Shown here: piece by piece, positions 1 to 7,553 of the stretch
Position numbering within the stretch: position 1 is the first letter of the stretch
Layout of the letters: every line of letters starts with the position of its first letter
Source: Ruminococcus sp. CAG:488
GTDB lineage: Bacteria; Bacillota; Clostridia; Oscillospirales; Acutalibacteraceae
Reading direction: 5' to 3'
NCBI GenBank assembly: GCA_000434055.1
Contig: HF999647.1
Coordinates: forward strand, 43,663-107,662
Length of the DNA: 64,000 nucleotides
Position numbers and translations under genes: made by a program
Notes under the pieces: model-generated
What the model saw: only the letters and a program-made list of their open reading frames with translations
Databases searched by the model: none
What the model was told of the DNA's origin: nothing

Positions 1-1
1 C

Positions 2-874
2 GGCGCAGGACTTCACGGCGGCAGCCATAAGGTCGGCAGTCTTACTCTTCCGATGTCCTCGGGCAACACGGACAGGCAGCTTCAGTTCATGACCGACCTT
101 CAGTCAACAATTCTCTGCTGTACTCCGTCCTATGCGGCATATCTTGCAGAGAGCATCCACGAGCGCGGTCTAAGTGATAAAATCAAGCTCAAGGCAGGTA
201 TCTTCGGCGCAGAAGCATGGAGCGAGAAAATGCGTCAGGAAATTCAAAATCAGCTTGGAATCAAGGCATATGATATTTACGGACTGACTGAAATCAGCGG
301 TCCGGGCGTTGCATTTGAATGCTCCGATCAGACAGGCATGCACATTAACGAGGATCATTTCATTGCCGAAATTATCGACCCCGATACAGGTGAGGTTCTT
401 CCCGACGGAACTCAGGGCGAGCTTGTTTTCACATCAATCACTAAAGAAGCATTCCCGCTTCTCAGATACAGAACCCGTGACATCTGCGTTCTTACAAGAG
501 AAAAATGCTCCTGTGGCAGAACTCTTGTTAAAATGTGCAAGCCGATGGGCAGAAGCGACGATATGCTTATCGTTAAGGGCGTCAACGTATTCCCGTCACA
601 GATCGAGACCGTTCTCATTGAGCAGGGCTATCAGTCTAATTATCAGATCATAGTTGACCGTGTAAACAACAGCGATACTCTTGAAGTTATGGTTGAAATG
701 ACTCAGGACAACTTCTCAGATAACCTCGGTAAGATTACTGAGATGGAAAAATCACTTGTTGCCGCTTTGAAGGCTATGCTCGGAATTTACACCAAGGTTC
801 GCCTTGTTGCTCCGAAGTCAATCACCAGAAGCGAAGGCAAGGCAGTCCGTGTTATTGACAAGAGAAAGATATAA
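2..874 (+). CDS. paaK: Phenylacetate-CoA ligase family protein, C-terminal part (5' truncated by window edge)
   Basis: The reading frame is open from base 2, so the first ~140-150 residues lie outside the window; 290 residues remain. The family activates aryl acetates to CoA thioesters with ATP. Visible adenylate-forming motifs are YDIYGLTEISGPG, then LRYRTRDICVL followed by the CSCGR cysteine pair, and GRSDDMLIVKGVNVFPSQIE at the start of the small C-terminal domain. An ACT-domain gene follows after 12 bp. In many anaerobes this pair sits beside indolepyruvate:ferredoxin oxidoreductase genes, so a role in fermenting aromatic amino acids is likely. That is inference, because the upstream genes are not visible. 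Confidence 0.93.
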   Translation, partial: GAGLHGGSHKVGSLTLPMSSGNTDRQLQFMTDLQSTILCCTPSYAAYLAESIHERGLSDKIKLKAGIFGAEAWSEKMRQEIQNQLGIKAYDIYGLTEISGPGVAFECSDQTGMHINEDHFIAEIIDPDTGEVLPDGTQGELVFTSITKEAFPLLRYRTRDICVLTREKCSCGRTLVKMCKPMGRSDDMLIVKGVNVFPSQIETVLIEQGYQSNYQIIVDRVNNSDTLEVMVEMTQDNFSDNLGKITEMEKSLVAALKAMLGIYTKVRLVAPKSITRSEGKAVRVIDKRKI

Positions 875-886
875 GGAGGAAGGACA

Positions 887-1318
887 ATGGCTATTACTCA
901 GATTTCGGTTTTTTTGGAAAACAGAGCAGGACAGCTTTCGGAGATTACGAAAATCCTTTCCGATAACAACATCGACCTCAAGGCGCTGAACATCGCCGAG
1001 ACCGCCGATTACGGAATTCTTCGTATCATTTCCGACGATTGCAATGAAGCTGCAAAGCTTCTTCGTAATAACGGTTTTATTGTTACGCAAACTCCCGTTG
1101 TTGCTGCTGCCGTTCCCAATAAAGCAGGCGGCCTCAACGAGCTTCTCAATATCATTTCAAACGAGGATATTGACATTGAATACATGTATTCCGTTTTCGG
1201 ACAGAAAGACGGTCTTGCATACATGATTTTCAAGGTCAAGGATGTTGATATTTTCACGTCTGTTCTCAAAAAATACTTTGTCGTTGTTGCAACCGGCGAC
1301 GATCTCGGAATTAAATAA
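887..1318 (+). CDS. Tandem ACT-domain protein
   Basis: A 143-residue protein made of two ACT domains (about 3-70 and 72-140). The first begins ITQISVFLENRAGQLSEITK, the classic beta-alpha ACT start with the ligand-binding RAGQL turn; the second has PNKAGGLNELLNII. Stand-alone tandem ACT proteins bind amino acids and act as allosteric partners. A strong AAGGAGG ribosome site lies 7-8 bases before the ATG, and the gene directly follows the phenylacetate-CoA ligase gene, so they are co-transcribed. A regulator sensing aromatic amino acids or their derivatives is the likely role; the ligand cannot be read from sequence. Confidence 0.9.
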   Translation: MAITQISVFLENRAGQLSEITKILSDNNIDLKALNIAETADYGILRIISDDCNEAAKLLRNNGFIVTQTPVVAAAVPNKAGGLNELLNIISNEDIDIEYMYSVFGQKDGLAYMIFKVKDVDIFTSVLKKYFVVVATGDDLGIK

Positions 1319-1565
1319 CTATTGATTTTTTCGGACTGACGGAGTATTATTTATATGCCGTTAAATTAAAAACAAGTCTGTCTTCTCTTATTTCAAGGGG
1401 AGGGGGACCTTTTGCGGTGAAACAGATAAATGCTTTTAAATAAACTTTATCTTTTCTGTCGCACTTCTTTGTTCCGTTGAATTTAACAAAGGAGAAATAA
1501 ATCTAAACAAATAAAATAAATCGACTTTCCTTTCAGTCGGTTTGTTAAGAAAGGAATATACAACA

Positions 1566-2735
1566 ATGCAGGAATTAAGCAGAAAAAATGCACTTTTCAC
1601 CGATTCCGTTATCAGAAGAATGACCCGTGTTGCTCTTGACTGCGGCGCAATCAACCTTGCACAGGGCTTCCCGGATTTTGATCCCCCAAAGGCTATGACG
1701 GATCGTCTCGCAGAGGTTGCTCATACAGGCCCTCACCAGTATCCCATCACAATGGGAGCACCGAATTTTCGTGAGGCTCTCGCAAGAAAGTGCGGACGTT
1801 TTATGGGTCGCGAGCTTGACCCAAATACAGATATGGTTGTAACGATCGGTTCAACCGAAGCAATGGTAGATACAATTTTCGCTCTCACAAATCCGGGAGA
1901 TAGAATTGTTATGTTCTCTCCCTATTTTGAAAATTACAGAGCGCAGGCTATTATGGCAGACTGTGAGCCTGTTTTCATTCCGCTTGTTCCGCCCGAGTTT
2001 AACTTTGATCCCGATATCATCGAGGCTGAGTTTAAAAAAGGCGCAAAAGCAATTCTTATCTGCAACCCCTCAAATCCGAGCGGCAAGGTTTTCACATACG
2101 ACGAGCTGAGAACCATTGCAGATCTTTGTATCAAGTATGATGTTTATGCTATCATGGACGAGGTTTATGAGCACATCATTTATGAAGGACATAAACATAT
2201 TTATATGAACAGTCTCGACGGAATGTGGGAGAGAACAGTCAGTTGTTCATCTCTTTCCAAGACATATTCAGTAACAGGCTGGCGTCTCGGCTATGCAATT
2301 GCTCCTAAGCCGCTCATGGACAGAATAAAACAGTATCACGACTTCAACGCTGTCGGTGCGGCTTCTCCTCTTATGGAGGCTGCCTGCGTCGGTCTTAATA
2401 TGCCCGACAGCTATTACGAGGAGTTCGGTGCACACTATGCCCACATGAAGAAGCTCTTTACAGAGGGACTTGACCGTATCGGAATTCCTTACACGGATCC
2501 GCAGGGCGCATACTTTGTACTTGCAGATATTGCCCCGTTCCTCAAGCCGGGTCAGTCGGACGTTGATTTTTGCCTTGAAATGGCTCAAAAGGTTGGCGTT
2601 GCTTGCGTTCCCGGTACATCTTTCTTCAACGAAAAGGGCATCAATAATATCGTTCGTGTTCACTTTGCAAAGAAGGATGAAACCCTCAATGAGGCTCTCG
2701 AAAGACTTTCACACATCAAGGAAAAGATGGGATAA
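1566..2735 (+). CDS. Class I/II PLP-dependent aminotransferase
   Basis: 389 residues, the usual length of fold-type I aspartate-family aminotransferases. The PLP-binding lysine is K232 in SSLSKTYSVTGWRLGYA; NPSNPSGKVF and the DEVYE aspartate that contacts the PLP nitrogen are present. The start is set at the ATG at 1566, about 10 bases after AGAAAGGAA; a TTG at 1542 in the same frame lacks a good ribosome site. The substrate is unknown. Its position behind the phenylacetate-CoA ligase and ACT genes makes aromatic amino acid transamination plausible. The 247 bp before it hold no recognisable RNA element that I can support. Confidence 0.93.
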   Translation: MQELSRKNALFTDSVIRRMTRVALDCGAINLAQGFPDFDPPKAMTDRLAEVAHTGPHQYPITMGAPNFREALARKCGRFMGRELDPNTDMVVTIGSTEAMVDTIFALTNPGDRIVMFSPYFENYRAQAIMADCEPVFIPLVPPEFNFDPDIIEAEFKKGAKAILICNPSNPSGKVFTYDELRTIADLCIKYDVYAIMDEVYEHIIYEGHKHIYMNSLDGMWERTVSCSSLSKTYSVTGWRLGYAIAPKPLMDRIKQYHDFNAVGAASPLMEAACVGLNMPDSYYEEFGAHYAHMKKLFTEGLDRIGIPYTDPQGAYFVLADIAPFLKPGQSDVDFCLEMAQKVGVACVPGTSFFNEKGINNIVRVHFAKKDETLNEALERLSHIKEKMG

Positions 2736-2784
2736 AAATAAAATACTAAGTCAATACGCCTCAATTATGCGGTATTGGATTAAG

Positions 2785-2821
2785 CGAAAGTCGAATTTTT
2801 TTCGGCTTTCGTTTTCTTTTT
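2785..2821 (+). terminator. Rho-independent terminator after the aminotransferase gene
   Basis: An 11-bp stem (CGAAAGTCGAA / TTCGGCTTTCG, one G-U pair) with a T5 loop, followed by a T-rich run. It lies 50 bases after the aminotransferase stop codon. Confidence 0.85.
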
Positions 2822-2869
2822 GCATTCAGTGTGGTATAATATTATAAAATTTTATTTTCGGAGAAGCCA

Positions 2870-3544
2870 ATGAAAAAAGAAACCGTTAAAAATATAATAA
2901 AAATCGTATTTGCTGTCGCCATATTTGTTACGGCAATAGTCAACTACGATTATCTTTCGAATCTCGATGTCCGTGTACTGATTGCAGGTGCTTCGTCATT
3001 ATTGATTGCCGAGTTGATAATACTCGGTGTTTATTCCGTCAAAGCTGTTTTAATGGTCATTCCCGCATCACTCATCTATATTTCCGTCGGTATGGCTTTC
3101 GACACCAAACGCGCGGTTATTGTCAATCTTCTCGGCATTGCCATTGAGGTCACGGTAACATTTTTTATGGGCAAATTTCTCGGCAAGGACGCCGTTGAAA
3201 AGAAAATCCGCAACACAAAAGCCGGTGATAAATTTTTCTCAATGCTTGATAAAAATCGAAATGTTGCTGTTTTTCTGATGCGTTTTATTCCGGCCTTTCC
3301 TATTGATTTTTCATCGCTTTTCATGGGTGCGTTTGATTTTAAATTTTTGCCTTACCTTTTGCTTTCAGTCCTCGGAATTGCACCGAGAGTTATTGCTTTT
3401 ACGATTCTCGGCGACGGAATTTATGACCTTATTCCGATGAAATATATTGTCCTTGCGGCGATTTGTTCAATTCCGATAGTAATTGCTGTTCTGCTGATAA
3501 AAAAATACGTCGTTAAAAAGAAAAAACCTAAAGAAAATGAATAA
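2870..3544 (+). CDS. TVP38/TMEM64 (SNARE-associated/DedA-like) family membrane protein
   Basis: 224 residues, strongly hydrophobic, with a basic C-terminal tail (KKYVVKKKKPKENE). The central part has the family pattern FFMGKFLGKDAVEKKI, then FLMRFIPAFPIDFSSLFMGA, the conserved R-F-x-P re-entrant loop region of VTT-domain proteins. Members are thought to move lipids or small molecules across the membrane; the exact substrate is not known here. It appears to be monocistronic: a terminator lies upstream, an extended -10 element (TGGTATAAT) ends at 2840, and the SRP RNA promoter follows. Confidence 0.88.
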   Translation: MKKETVKNIIKIVFAVAIFVTAIVNYDYLSNLDVRVLIAGASSLLIAELIILGVYSVKAVLMVIPASLIYISVGMAFDTKRAVIVNLLGIAIEVTVTFFMGKFLGKDAVEKKIRNTKAGDKFFSMLDKNRNVAVFLMRFIPAFPIDFSSLFMGAFDFKFLPYLLLSVLGIAPRVIAFTILGDGIYDLIPMKYIVLAAICSIPIVIAVLLIKKYVVKKKKPKENE

Positions 3545-3560
3545 TTTTTTATAAAATCCC

Positions 3561-3589
3561 TTGCTAAAATACCGAAAATATATTATAAT
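3561..3589 (+). promoter_or_regulatory. Sigma-A type promoter for the SRP RNA/dnaX unit
   Basis: TTGCTA, a 17-base spacer and a perfect TATAAT. The predicted start, near 3597, is just upstream of the folded SRP RNA. Confidence 0.8.
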
Positions 3590-3619
3590 AATTAAGATAT
3601 TGCAGGAGATTTAATCTGA

Positions 3620-3764
3620 AGCATTATTTCAGTCATGTGGTGTGTTGGTCCTGTGCGACGGGGTGCCGCGAACCATGTCAGGCGGGGAACCGAGCAGCAT
3701 TAAGCGGTTAACACCGTGCGACACAGTACGGCCTGCACACCATGTGACTGAGATAATGCTTTTT
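3620..3764 (+). ncRNA. ffs: Signal recognition particle RNA (4.5S/scRNA)
   Basis: Contains the conserved domain IV core: GGTCCTGTGCGACGGGG, then CATGTCAGGCGGGGAACCGA and GCAGCATTAAG. A long closing helix pairs AGCATTAT and CAGTCATGTGGTGTG at the 5' side with CACACCATGTGACTG and ATAATGCT at the 3' side. The helix ends in a T-rich run that can act as terminator. Location immediately before dnaX is conserved in many Firmicutes. At about 145 nt it is longer than the minimal 4.5S form but shorter than the Bacillus scRNA. Ends are estimated from the helix and may be off by several bases. Confidence 0.93.
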
Positions 3765-3789
3765 ATTATTACAAGAGGAGGTATATGAC

Positions 3790-5385
3790 GTGTACAGAGT
3801 GCTTTACAGAAAGTGGAGACCTCAGACTTTTTCCGACGTTATAGGTCAGGAACATATTACCTCAACTCTTGCCCACGAAATTGAATCAGGCAAGGTTTCT
3901 CATGCCTATCTTTTCACAGGCTCACGAGGAACGGGTAAAACAACCTGTGCAAAGATATTTGCCAAGGCGGTCAACTGTCCGCATACCCGCAACGGCAATC
4001 CATGCAATGAGTGTGAAATATGCAAGGGTATTGACGACGGTTCGATTCTTGACGTTATTGAAATTGATGCCGCAAGCAACAACGGTGTTGACAATATCCG
4101 TGACCTTCGTGAGGAAGCAAATTATACCCCAGTTCATACAAAATACCGTGTATATATAATCGACGAGGTTCATATGCTTTCAATCGGCGCATTCAATGCT
4201 CTTCTTAAAACTCTTGAAGAGCCGCCCGAGCATGTCAAATTTGTTCTTGCAACTACCGAGGTTCATAAACTCCCGGCAACGATTCTTTCAAGATGTCAGC
4301 GCTTTGATTTTCACAGAATTACACCCGAAAATATAAGCGCAAGACTTAAATATGTAGCAGGGGAAGAAAAAATCGAGCTAGATGATGATGCCTCCCTTCT
4401 TATTGCAAGAATTGCCGACGGCGCAATGCGTGATGCACTTTCGATTCTCGACCGTTGTGCCGGAATCAGCGACCATGTCACGGCAGATATTGTCAGCAAT
4501 GCAGCAGGCCTTGCAGGTAAAGGCCATCTTTTTGAAATGGTTGACAATATAAATAATAATAATTCGTCTGAGGTTCTTTCGATAATTGACAAGCTTCACG
4601 GAGAATCTTGCGATATGGAAAGACTTTGTGCAGAGCTTATCAATCATTACAGAAATCTGATGATGATTAAGACGGTAAAGGAACCGCAAAAACTGATTGT
4701 ATGTACGGATCACGATCTTGAGCTTTATAAAAAACAAGCTGACAAAACGAATCTTTATAAAATACTTAACTGCATTTCTTTGCTTGAAGAAGCTTCAACT
4801 GTGTTAAAAACCAGTTCAAGCAAGCGCACTGAAATGGAACTTACGGCAGTTAAAATGACTGTGCCGAATATTTCAAGTGACAATACTGCCGTTATGAGCA
4901 GAATTGATAACCTTGAAAGAATTATTAAAAGCGGAAAATTTTCTGCCGAAAAACCGACAGAGAGTTTTAAAGAAGAAGTTAAAACTTCTCAGCCCATTAT
5001 ACAGGAAAAAGATTCTGAGTCTTCCGACACTCCGCCTGAAATTCACAGCGATCTTCCGACAAACGAAACTCCCAATGATACCGAAGAGGATACGCTTTTT
5101 AACCAATGGGGTGAGGTGCTTTCGCTCCTTGATGTTTCAGATAAGCCTCTTACAGGGATTCTCGGAGCTTCAACGGCATATGTCAGAGGAGATTTTATTC
5201 TCATTAAATGTGACAATCCGGTATTTTCACAGTTCATTCGTCAGAGCAATCATTCAATGGCAATTCGTAAAGCGGTTTTTGACGTAACAGGCAGAAAATA
5301 CAGACTCGGAATTTACAAATCAAATGATAATCAACCAACTAACAAGGATCCGCTTGCCGACCTGATAAAAAAGATCAACAGGTGA
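3790..5385 (+). CDS. dnaX: DNA polymerase III subunit gamma/tau
   Basis: 531 residues. The clamp-loader AAA+ core has Walker A GSRGTGKT (44-51), zinc ligands C63, C72, C75 and C78, Walker B IIDEVHML, and the sensor region ATTEVHKLPATILSRCQRF. The C-terminal third is a poorly conserved tau-type extension rich in acidic and serine residues. The start is GTG at 3790, 8 bases after AGAGGAGG; an overlapping ATG at 3785 is in another frame. It lies 26 bp after the SRP RNA and is probably transcribed partly by readthrough. The stop overlaps the ribosome site of the following glycosyltransferase gene. Confidence 0.97.
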   Translation: MYRVLYRKWRPQTFSDVIGQEHITSTLAHEIESGKVSHAYLFTGSRGTGKTTCAKIFAKAVNCPHTRNGNPCNECEICKGIDDGSILDVIEIDAASNNGVDNIRDLREEANYTPVHTKYRVYIIDEVHMLSIGAFNALLKTLEEPPEHVKFVLATTEVHKLPATILSRCQRFDFHRITPENISARLKYVAGEEKIELDDDASLLIARIADGAMRDALSILDRCAGISDHVTADIVSNAAGLAGKGHLFEMVDNINNNNSSEVLSIIDKLHGESCDMERLCAELINHYRNLMMIKTVKEPQKLIVCTDHDLELYKKQADKTNLYKILNCISLLEEASTVLKTSSSKRTEMELTAVKMTVPNISSDNTAVMSRIDNLERIIKSGKFSAEKPTESFKEEVKTSQPIIQEKDSESSDTPPEIHSDLPTNETPNDTEEDTLFNQWGEVLSLLDVSDKPLTGILGASTAYVRGDFILIKCDNPVFSQFIRQSNHSMAIRKAVFDVTGRKYRLGIYKSNDNQPTNKDPLADLIKKINR

Positions 5386-5390
5386 TTATT

Positions 5391-6365
5391 ATGTCTCCTA
5401 AAATCAGCATAATTATTCCTTCATATAACGAAGAAAAAAATATTTCCCGTTGTCTTGACTCTGTTATGAATCAGACGTTTTCCGATTTTGAAGTTCTTTG
5501 CGTTGACGACGGAAGTAACGATAAAACATTTGATATTATAAAAAAATATTCTGAAAAAGACAGCAGAATTATTCCGATGAAGAATCCTAATAAAGGCGTT
5601 TCATCGGCAAGAAATTTCGGCATTGAAAACGCAAAAGGCGATTATATCGGATTTGTTGATTCCGATGATTTTATTCAGCCGCAGATGTATGAATTTCTTT
5701 ACAAAGCCGTTACGGAGAATAACTGCGATTTTTCTGTTTGTCGATATAAAAAAACATCTGAATTTATTCAGAAAAAATTTGAATATAAAACAGATACTTT
5801 TAAACCTGAAAATTTTATAAGCTTTTACGATTCTGAATTTACAAACAATAATGAACTTGTGTTTTCCTCGGCATGTACAAAATTGATTTCAAAAAAATTT
5901 TTAAATGATATTAAATTTAAAAATTACAAAATCGGTGAAGATACGGTTTTTAATTCTGAGATTTATTCAAAAGCAGAAAAGTTTATTTTTATTGATGCCG
6001 AGTTGTATATTTATTTTAATAATACAAAAAGTGTCAGTTTCACAGAGCTTTGGAATGAAAAATGGTTTGACCTTCTTGAAACAAGATTTATTTCATACGA
6101 CCTTTTAAAAGAAAAAAATAAAATTCTTTCGGCATTTTATCTTGAGCGAGGAATGAAATTTTTGCTTTCTTATCGCTTTAATTTAAAAGGCTCGCCAAAT
6201 GAAAATAAATTTAAAAAACCGATAAAAAAATATTTTAAAAAATATTATATGGCCTTTATGAAATGTGAAAACATTTCTTTAAAAAATAAAATTTCTGTTC
6301 CTATTTTTTTTCTGTTTCCATTTTTATATAACAAGTTCAGAAAAATGACGGACAAAACACTTTAA
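5391..6365 (+). CDS. Family 2 glycosyltransferase (GT-A fold)
   Basis: 324 residues. The N-terminal half is a standard GT2 domain: KISIIIPSYNEEKNISRCLD, then VLCVDDGSNDKT, NKGVSSARNFGIENAKGDYI and the metal-binding FVDSDDF (DxD type). The C-terminal half is basic and unrecognised, ending in a hydrophobic stretch (ISVPIFFLFPFLYNKF) that may bind membrane. The ATG at 5391 follows AGGTGAT by about 4 bases. It sits between dnaX and ybaB, which are normally adjacent, and is visibly more AT-rich (many AAA and TTT runs) than its neighbours, suggesting late insertion. Sugar and acceptor are unknown. Confidence 0.88.
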   Translation: MSPKISIIIPSYNEEKNISRCLDSVMNQTFSDFEVLCVDDGSNDKTFDIIKKYSEKDSRIIPMKNPNKGVSSARNFGIENAKGDYIGFVDSDDFIQPQMYEFLYKAVTENNCDFSVCRYKKTSEFIQKKFEYKTDTFKPENFISFYDSEFTNNNELVFSSACTKLISKKFLNDIKFKNYKIGEDTVFNSEIYSKAEKFIFIDAELYIYFNNTKSVSFTELWNEKWFDLLETRFISYDLLKEKNKILSAFYLERGMKFLLSYRFNLKGSPNENKFKKPIKKYFKKYYMAFMKCENISLKNKISVPIFFLFPFLYNKFRKMTDKTL

Positions 6366-6383
6366 TTTGAAAGGATAATTACA

Positions 6384-6716
6384 ATGAAAGCAAGAATACC
6401 GGGTGCTCAGAATCAGGGCAACATGATGAAAAAAATCCAGCAGATGCAGGAAGATATGACAAGAATTCAGGAGGAGATTGAAGCAACTGAATATACTTCT
6501 TCCGTAGGCGGCGGAGCTGTTGAAGTTACAGTAAACGGCTCTCATGAAGTTCTTTCAATAAAGATGCAGCCCGACGTTGTTGATCCGGAGGATATTGAAA
6601 TGCTTGAGGATCTTCTTATTTCAGCACTTAACGAGAGCATTAAGAAAGCAAACGATGCCATGGATCAGGGCATGGAAAAGGCAAAGGGCGGACTTTCAAT
6701 TCCGGGACTGTTTTAA
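6384..6716 (+). CDS. ybaB: YbaB/EbfC family nucleoid-associated protein
   Basis: 110 residues, normal for the family. An N-terminal coiled-coil stretch ([20 protein letters not shown]) leads to the conserved [20 protein letters not shown] sheet and a C-terminal helix with [14 protein letters not shown]. YbaB dimers bind DNA and accompany recR in most bacteria. It ends two bases before the recR start codon, so the two are translationally coupled. Confidence 0.95.
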   Translation: MKARIPGAQNQGNMMKKIQQMQEDMTRIQEEIEATEYTSSVGGGAVEVTVNGSHEVLSIKMQPDVVDPEDIEMLEDLLISALNESIKKANDAMDQGMEKAKGGLSIPGLF

Positions 6717-6718
6717 AA

Positions 6719-7318
6719 ATGGCACGTAATGTTATTCCTCTCACAAATCTAATTGAGCAGTTTGAACGTATGCCCGGAATCGGTCATAAGAGCGCACAAA
6801 AACTTGCTTTTTATATTCTCGGAATGTCTGATGATGAGGTAAAACGCTTTGCTGAAAATATTATCCTTGCAAAGCAAAAAATTCATCATTGCAAGGTCTG
6901 CTGTGATTTGACCGACAGCGATATTTGCTCAATCTGCAGTGACGAACGCAGAGACCGTTCGGTTATTTGCGTTGTCGAATCTTCAAAGGATGTTATCGCA
7001 ATTGAGCGCACCCGTGAATATAACGGGCTTTATCATGTTCTTCACGGTTCAATTTCTCCGATGAACGGCATCGGACCCGATGAAATTACAATCAAGGAGC
7101 TTCTCTCCCGTCTTTCCGATGAAAACATAAAGGAAATTATTATGGCAACAAATCCGACTGTTGAGGGCGAAGCGACAGCAATGTATATTTCACGTCTTAT
7201 TAAGCCGATGGGTATTAAAGTCTCTCGCCTTGCATACGGTGTGCCGGTCGGTGCCGACCTTGAATATGCTGACGAAATAACGTTAACAAGAGCGCTTGAA
7301 GGCAGACAAATATTGTAA
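6719..7318 (+). CDS. recR: Recombination mediator protein RecR
   Basis: 199 residues, the exact family length. The N-terminal helix-hairpin-helix has [17 protein letters not shown], followed by a C4 zinc finger (C58, C61, C70, C73) and a Toprim domain starting [11 protein letters not shown] with the [12 protein letters not shown] segment. RecR works with RecF/RecO to load RecA at gaps and stalled forks. Here it is the last gene before the candidate origin, and recF lies only 1.6 kb downstream. Confidence 0.97.
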   Translation: MARNVIPLTNLIEQFERMPGIGHKSAQKLAFYILGMSDDEVKRFAENIILAKQKIHHCKVCCDLTDSDICSICSDERRDRSVICVVESSKDVIAIERTREYNGLYHVLHGSISPMNGIGPDEITIKELLSRLSDENIKEIIMATNPTVEGEATAMYISRLIKPMGIKVSRLAYGVPVGADLEYADEITLTRALEGRQIL

Positions 7319-7479
7319 CAGTTTTCCACACTTTCTTTAACATTCTTTCAACAGCTTTCAACTTTTCAACACTGTTATTTAATTAACAAAATTTTCAACA
7401 AAAAAATAAACACATTTTCAACAAGAAATATTATCCTTAATCGACGTTGTTTCAACAAATTTTCTTGTTTTCCACACTT

Positions 7480-7508
7480 TTAACAGGCCCTACTACTAAT
7501 ACTATAAT
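7480..7508 (+). promoter_or_regulatory. dnaN promoter overlapping the origin unwinding element
   Basis: TTAACA (7480-7485), a 17-base spacer and a perfect TATAAT (7503-7508). The spacer carries the GC patch and the trios, and a DnaA-box-like site ends 3 bases upstream of the -35 element, so DnaA binding could regulate dnaN transcription. Confidence 0.6.
7490..7507 (+). other. DnaA-trio element (origin unwinding site)
   Basis: The + strand reads CTA CTA CTA ATA CTA TAA, so the opposite strand is a run of 3'-GAT-type triplets, the DnaA-trio motif bound by DnaA on single-stranded DNA. It starts 13 bases after the TTTTCCACA box and directly after the GC-rich AGGCC patch. Confidence 0.78.
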
Positions 7509-7553
7509 ATTTATATTATTTATTTATCTCAAAACCCGACAGGAGGAATTTTA

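Larger units (their letters stand above)
7322..7530 (+). other. oriC: Candidate chromosomal replication origin (oriC)
   Basis: An intergenic stretch of 235 bp between recR and dnaN. TTTTCCACA, one base from the DnaA box TTATCCACA, occurs at 7322-7330 and 7468-7476. Between them are variants with TTTCAACA cores at 7345, 7363, 7392, 7415 and 7449, all in one orientation. A GC patch (AGGCCC) follows, then DnaA-trios and an AT-rich tract to about 7530. This is the arrangement described for the Bacillus incC unwinding region, which also lies just upstream of dnaN. dnaA is missing from the usual place. The function is inferred from architecture. Confidence 0.82.

Noticed and set aside
1319..1565. 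A possible riboswitch or T-box leader before the aminotransferase gene
   Set aside because: I could find no conserved T-box sequence, specifier stem or paired terminator/antiterminator in this stretch.
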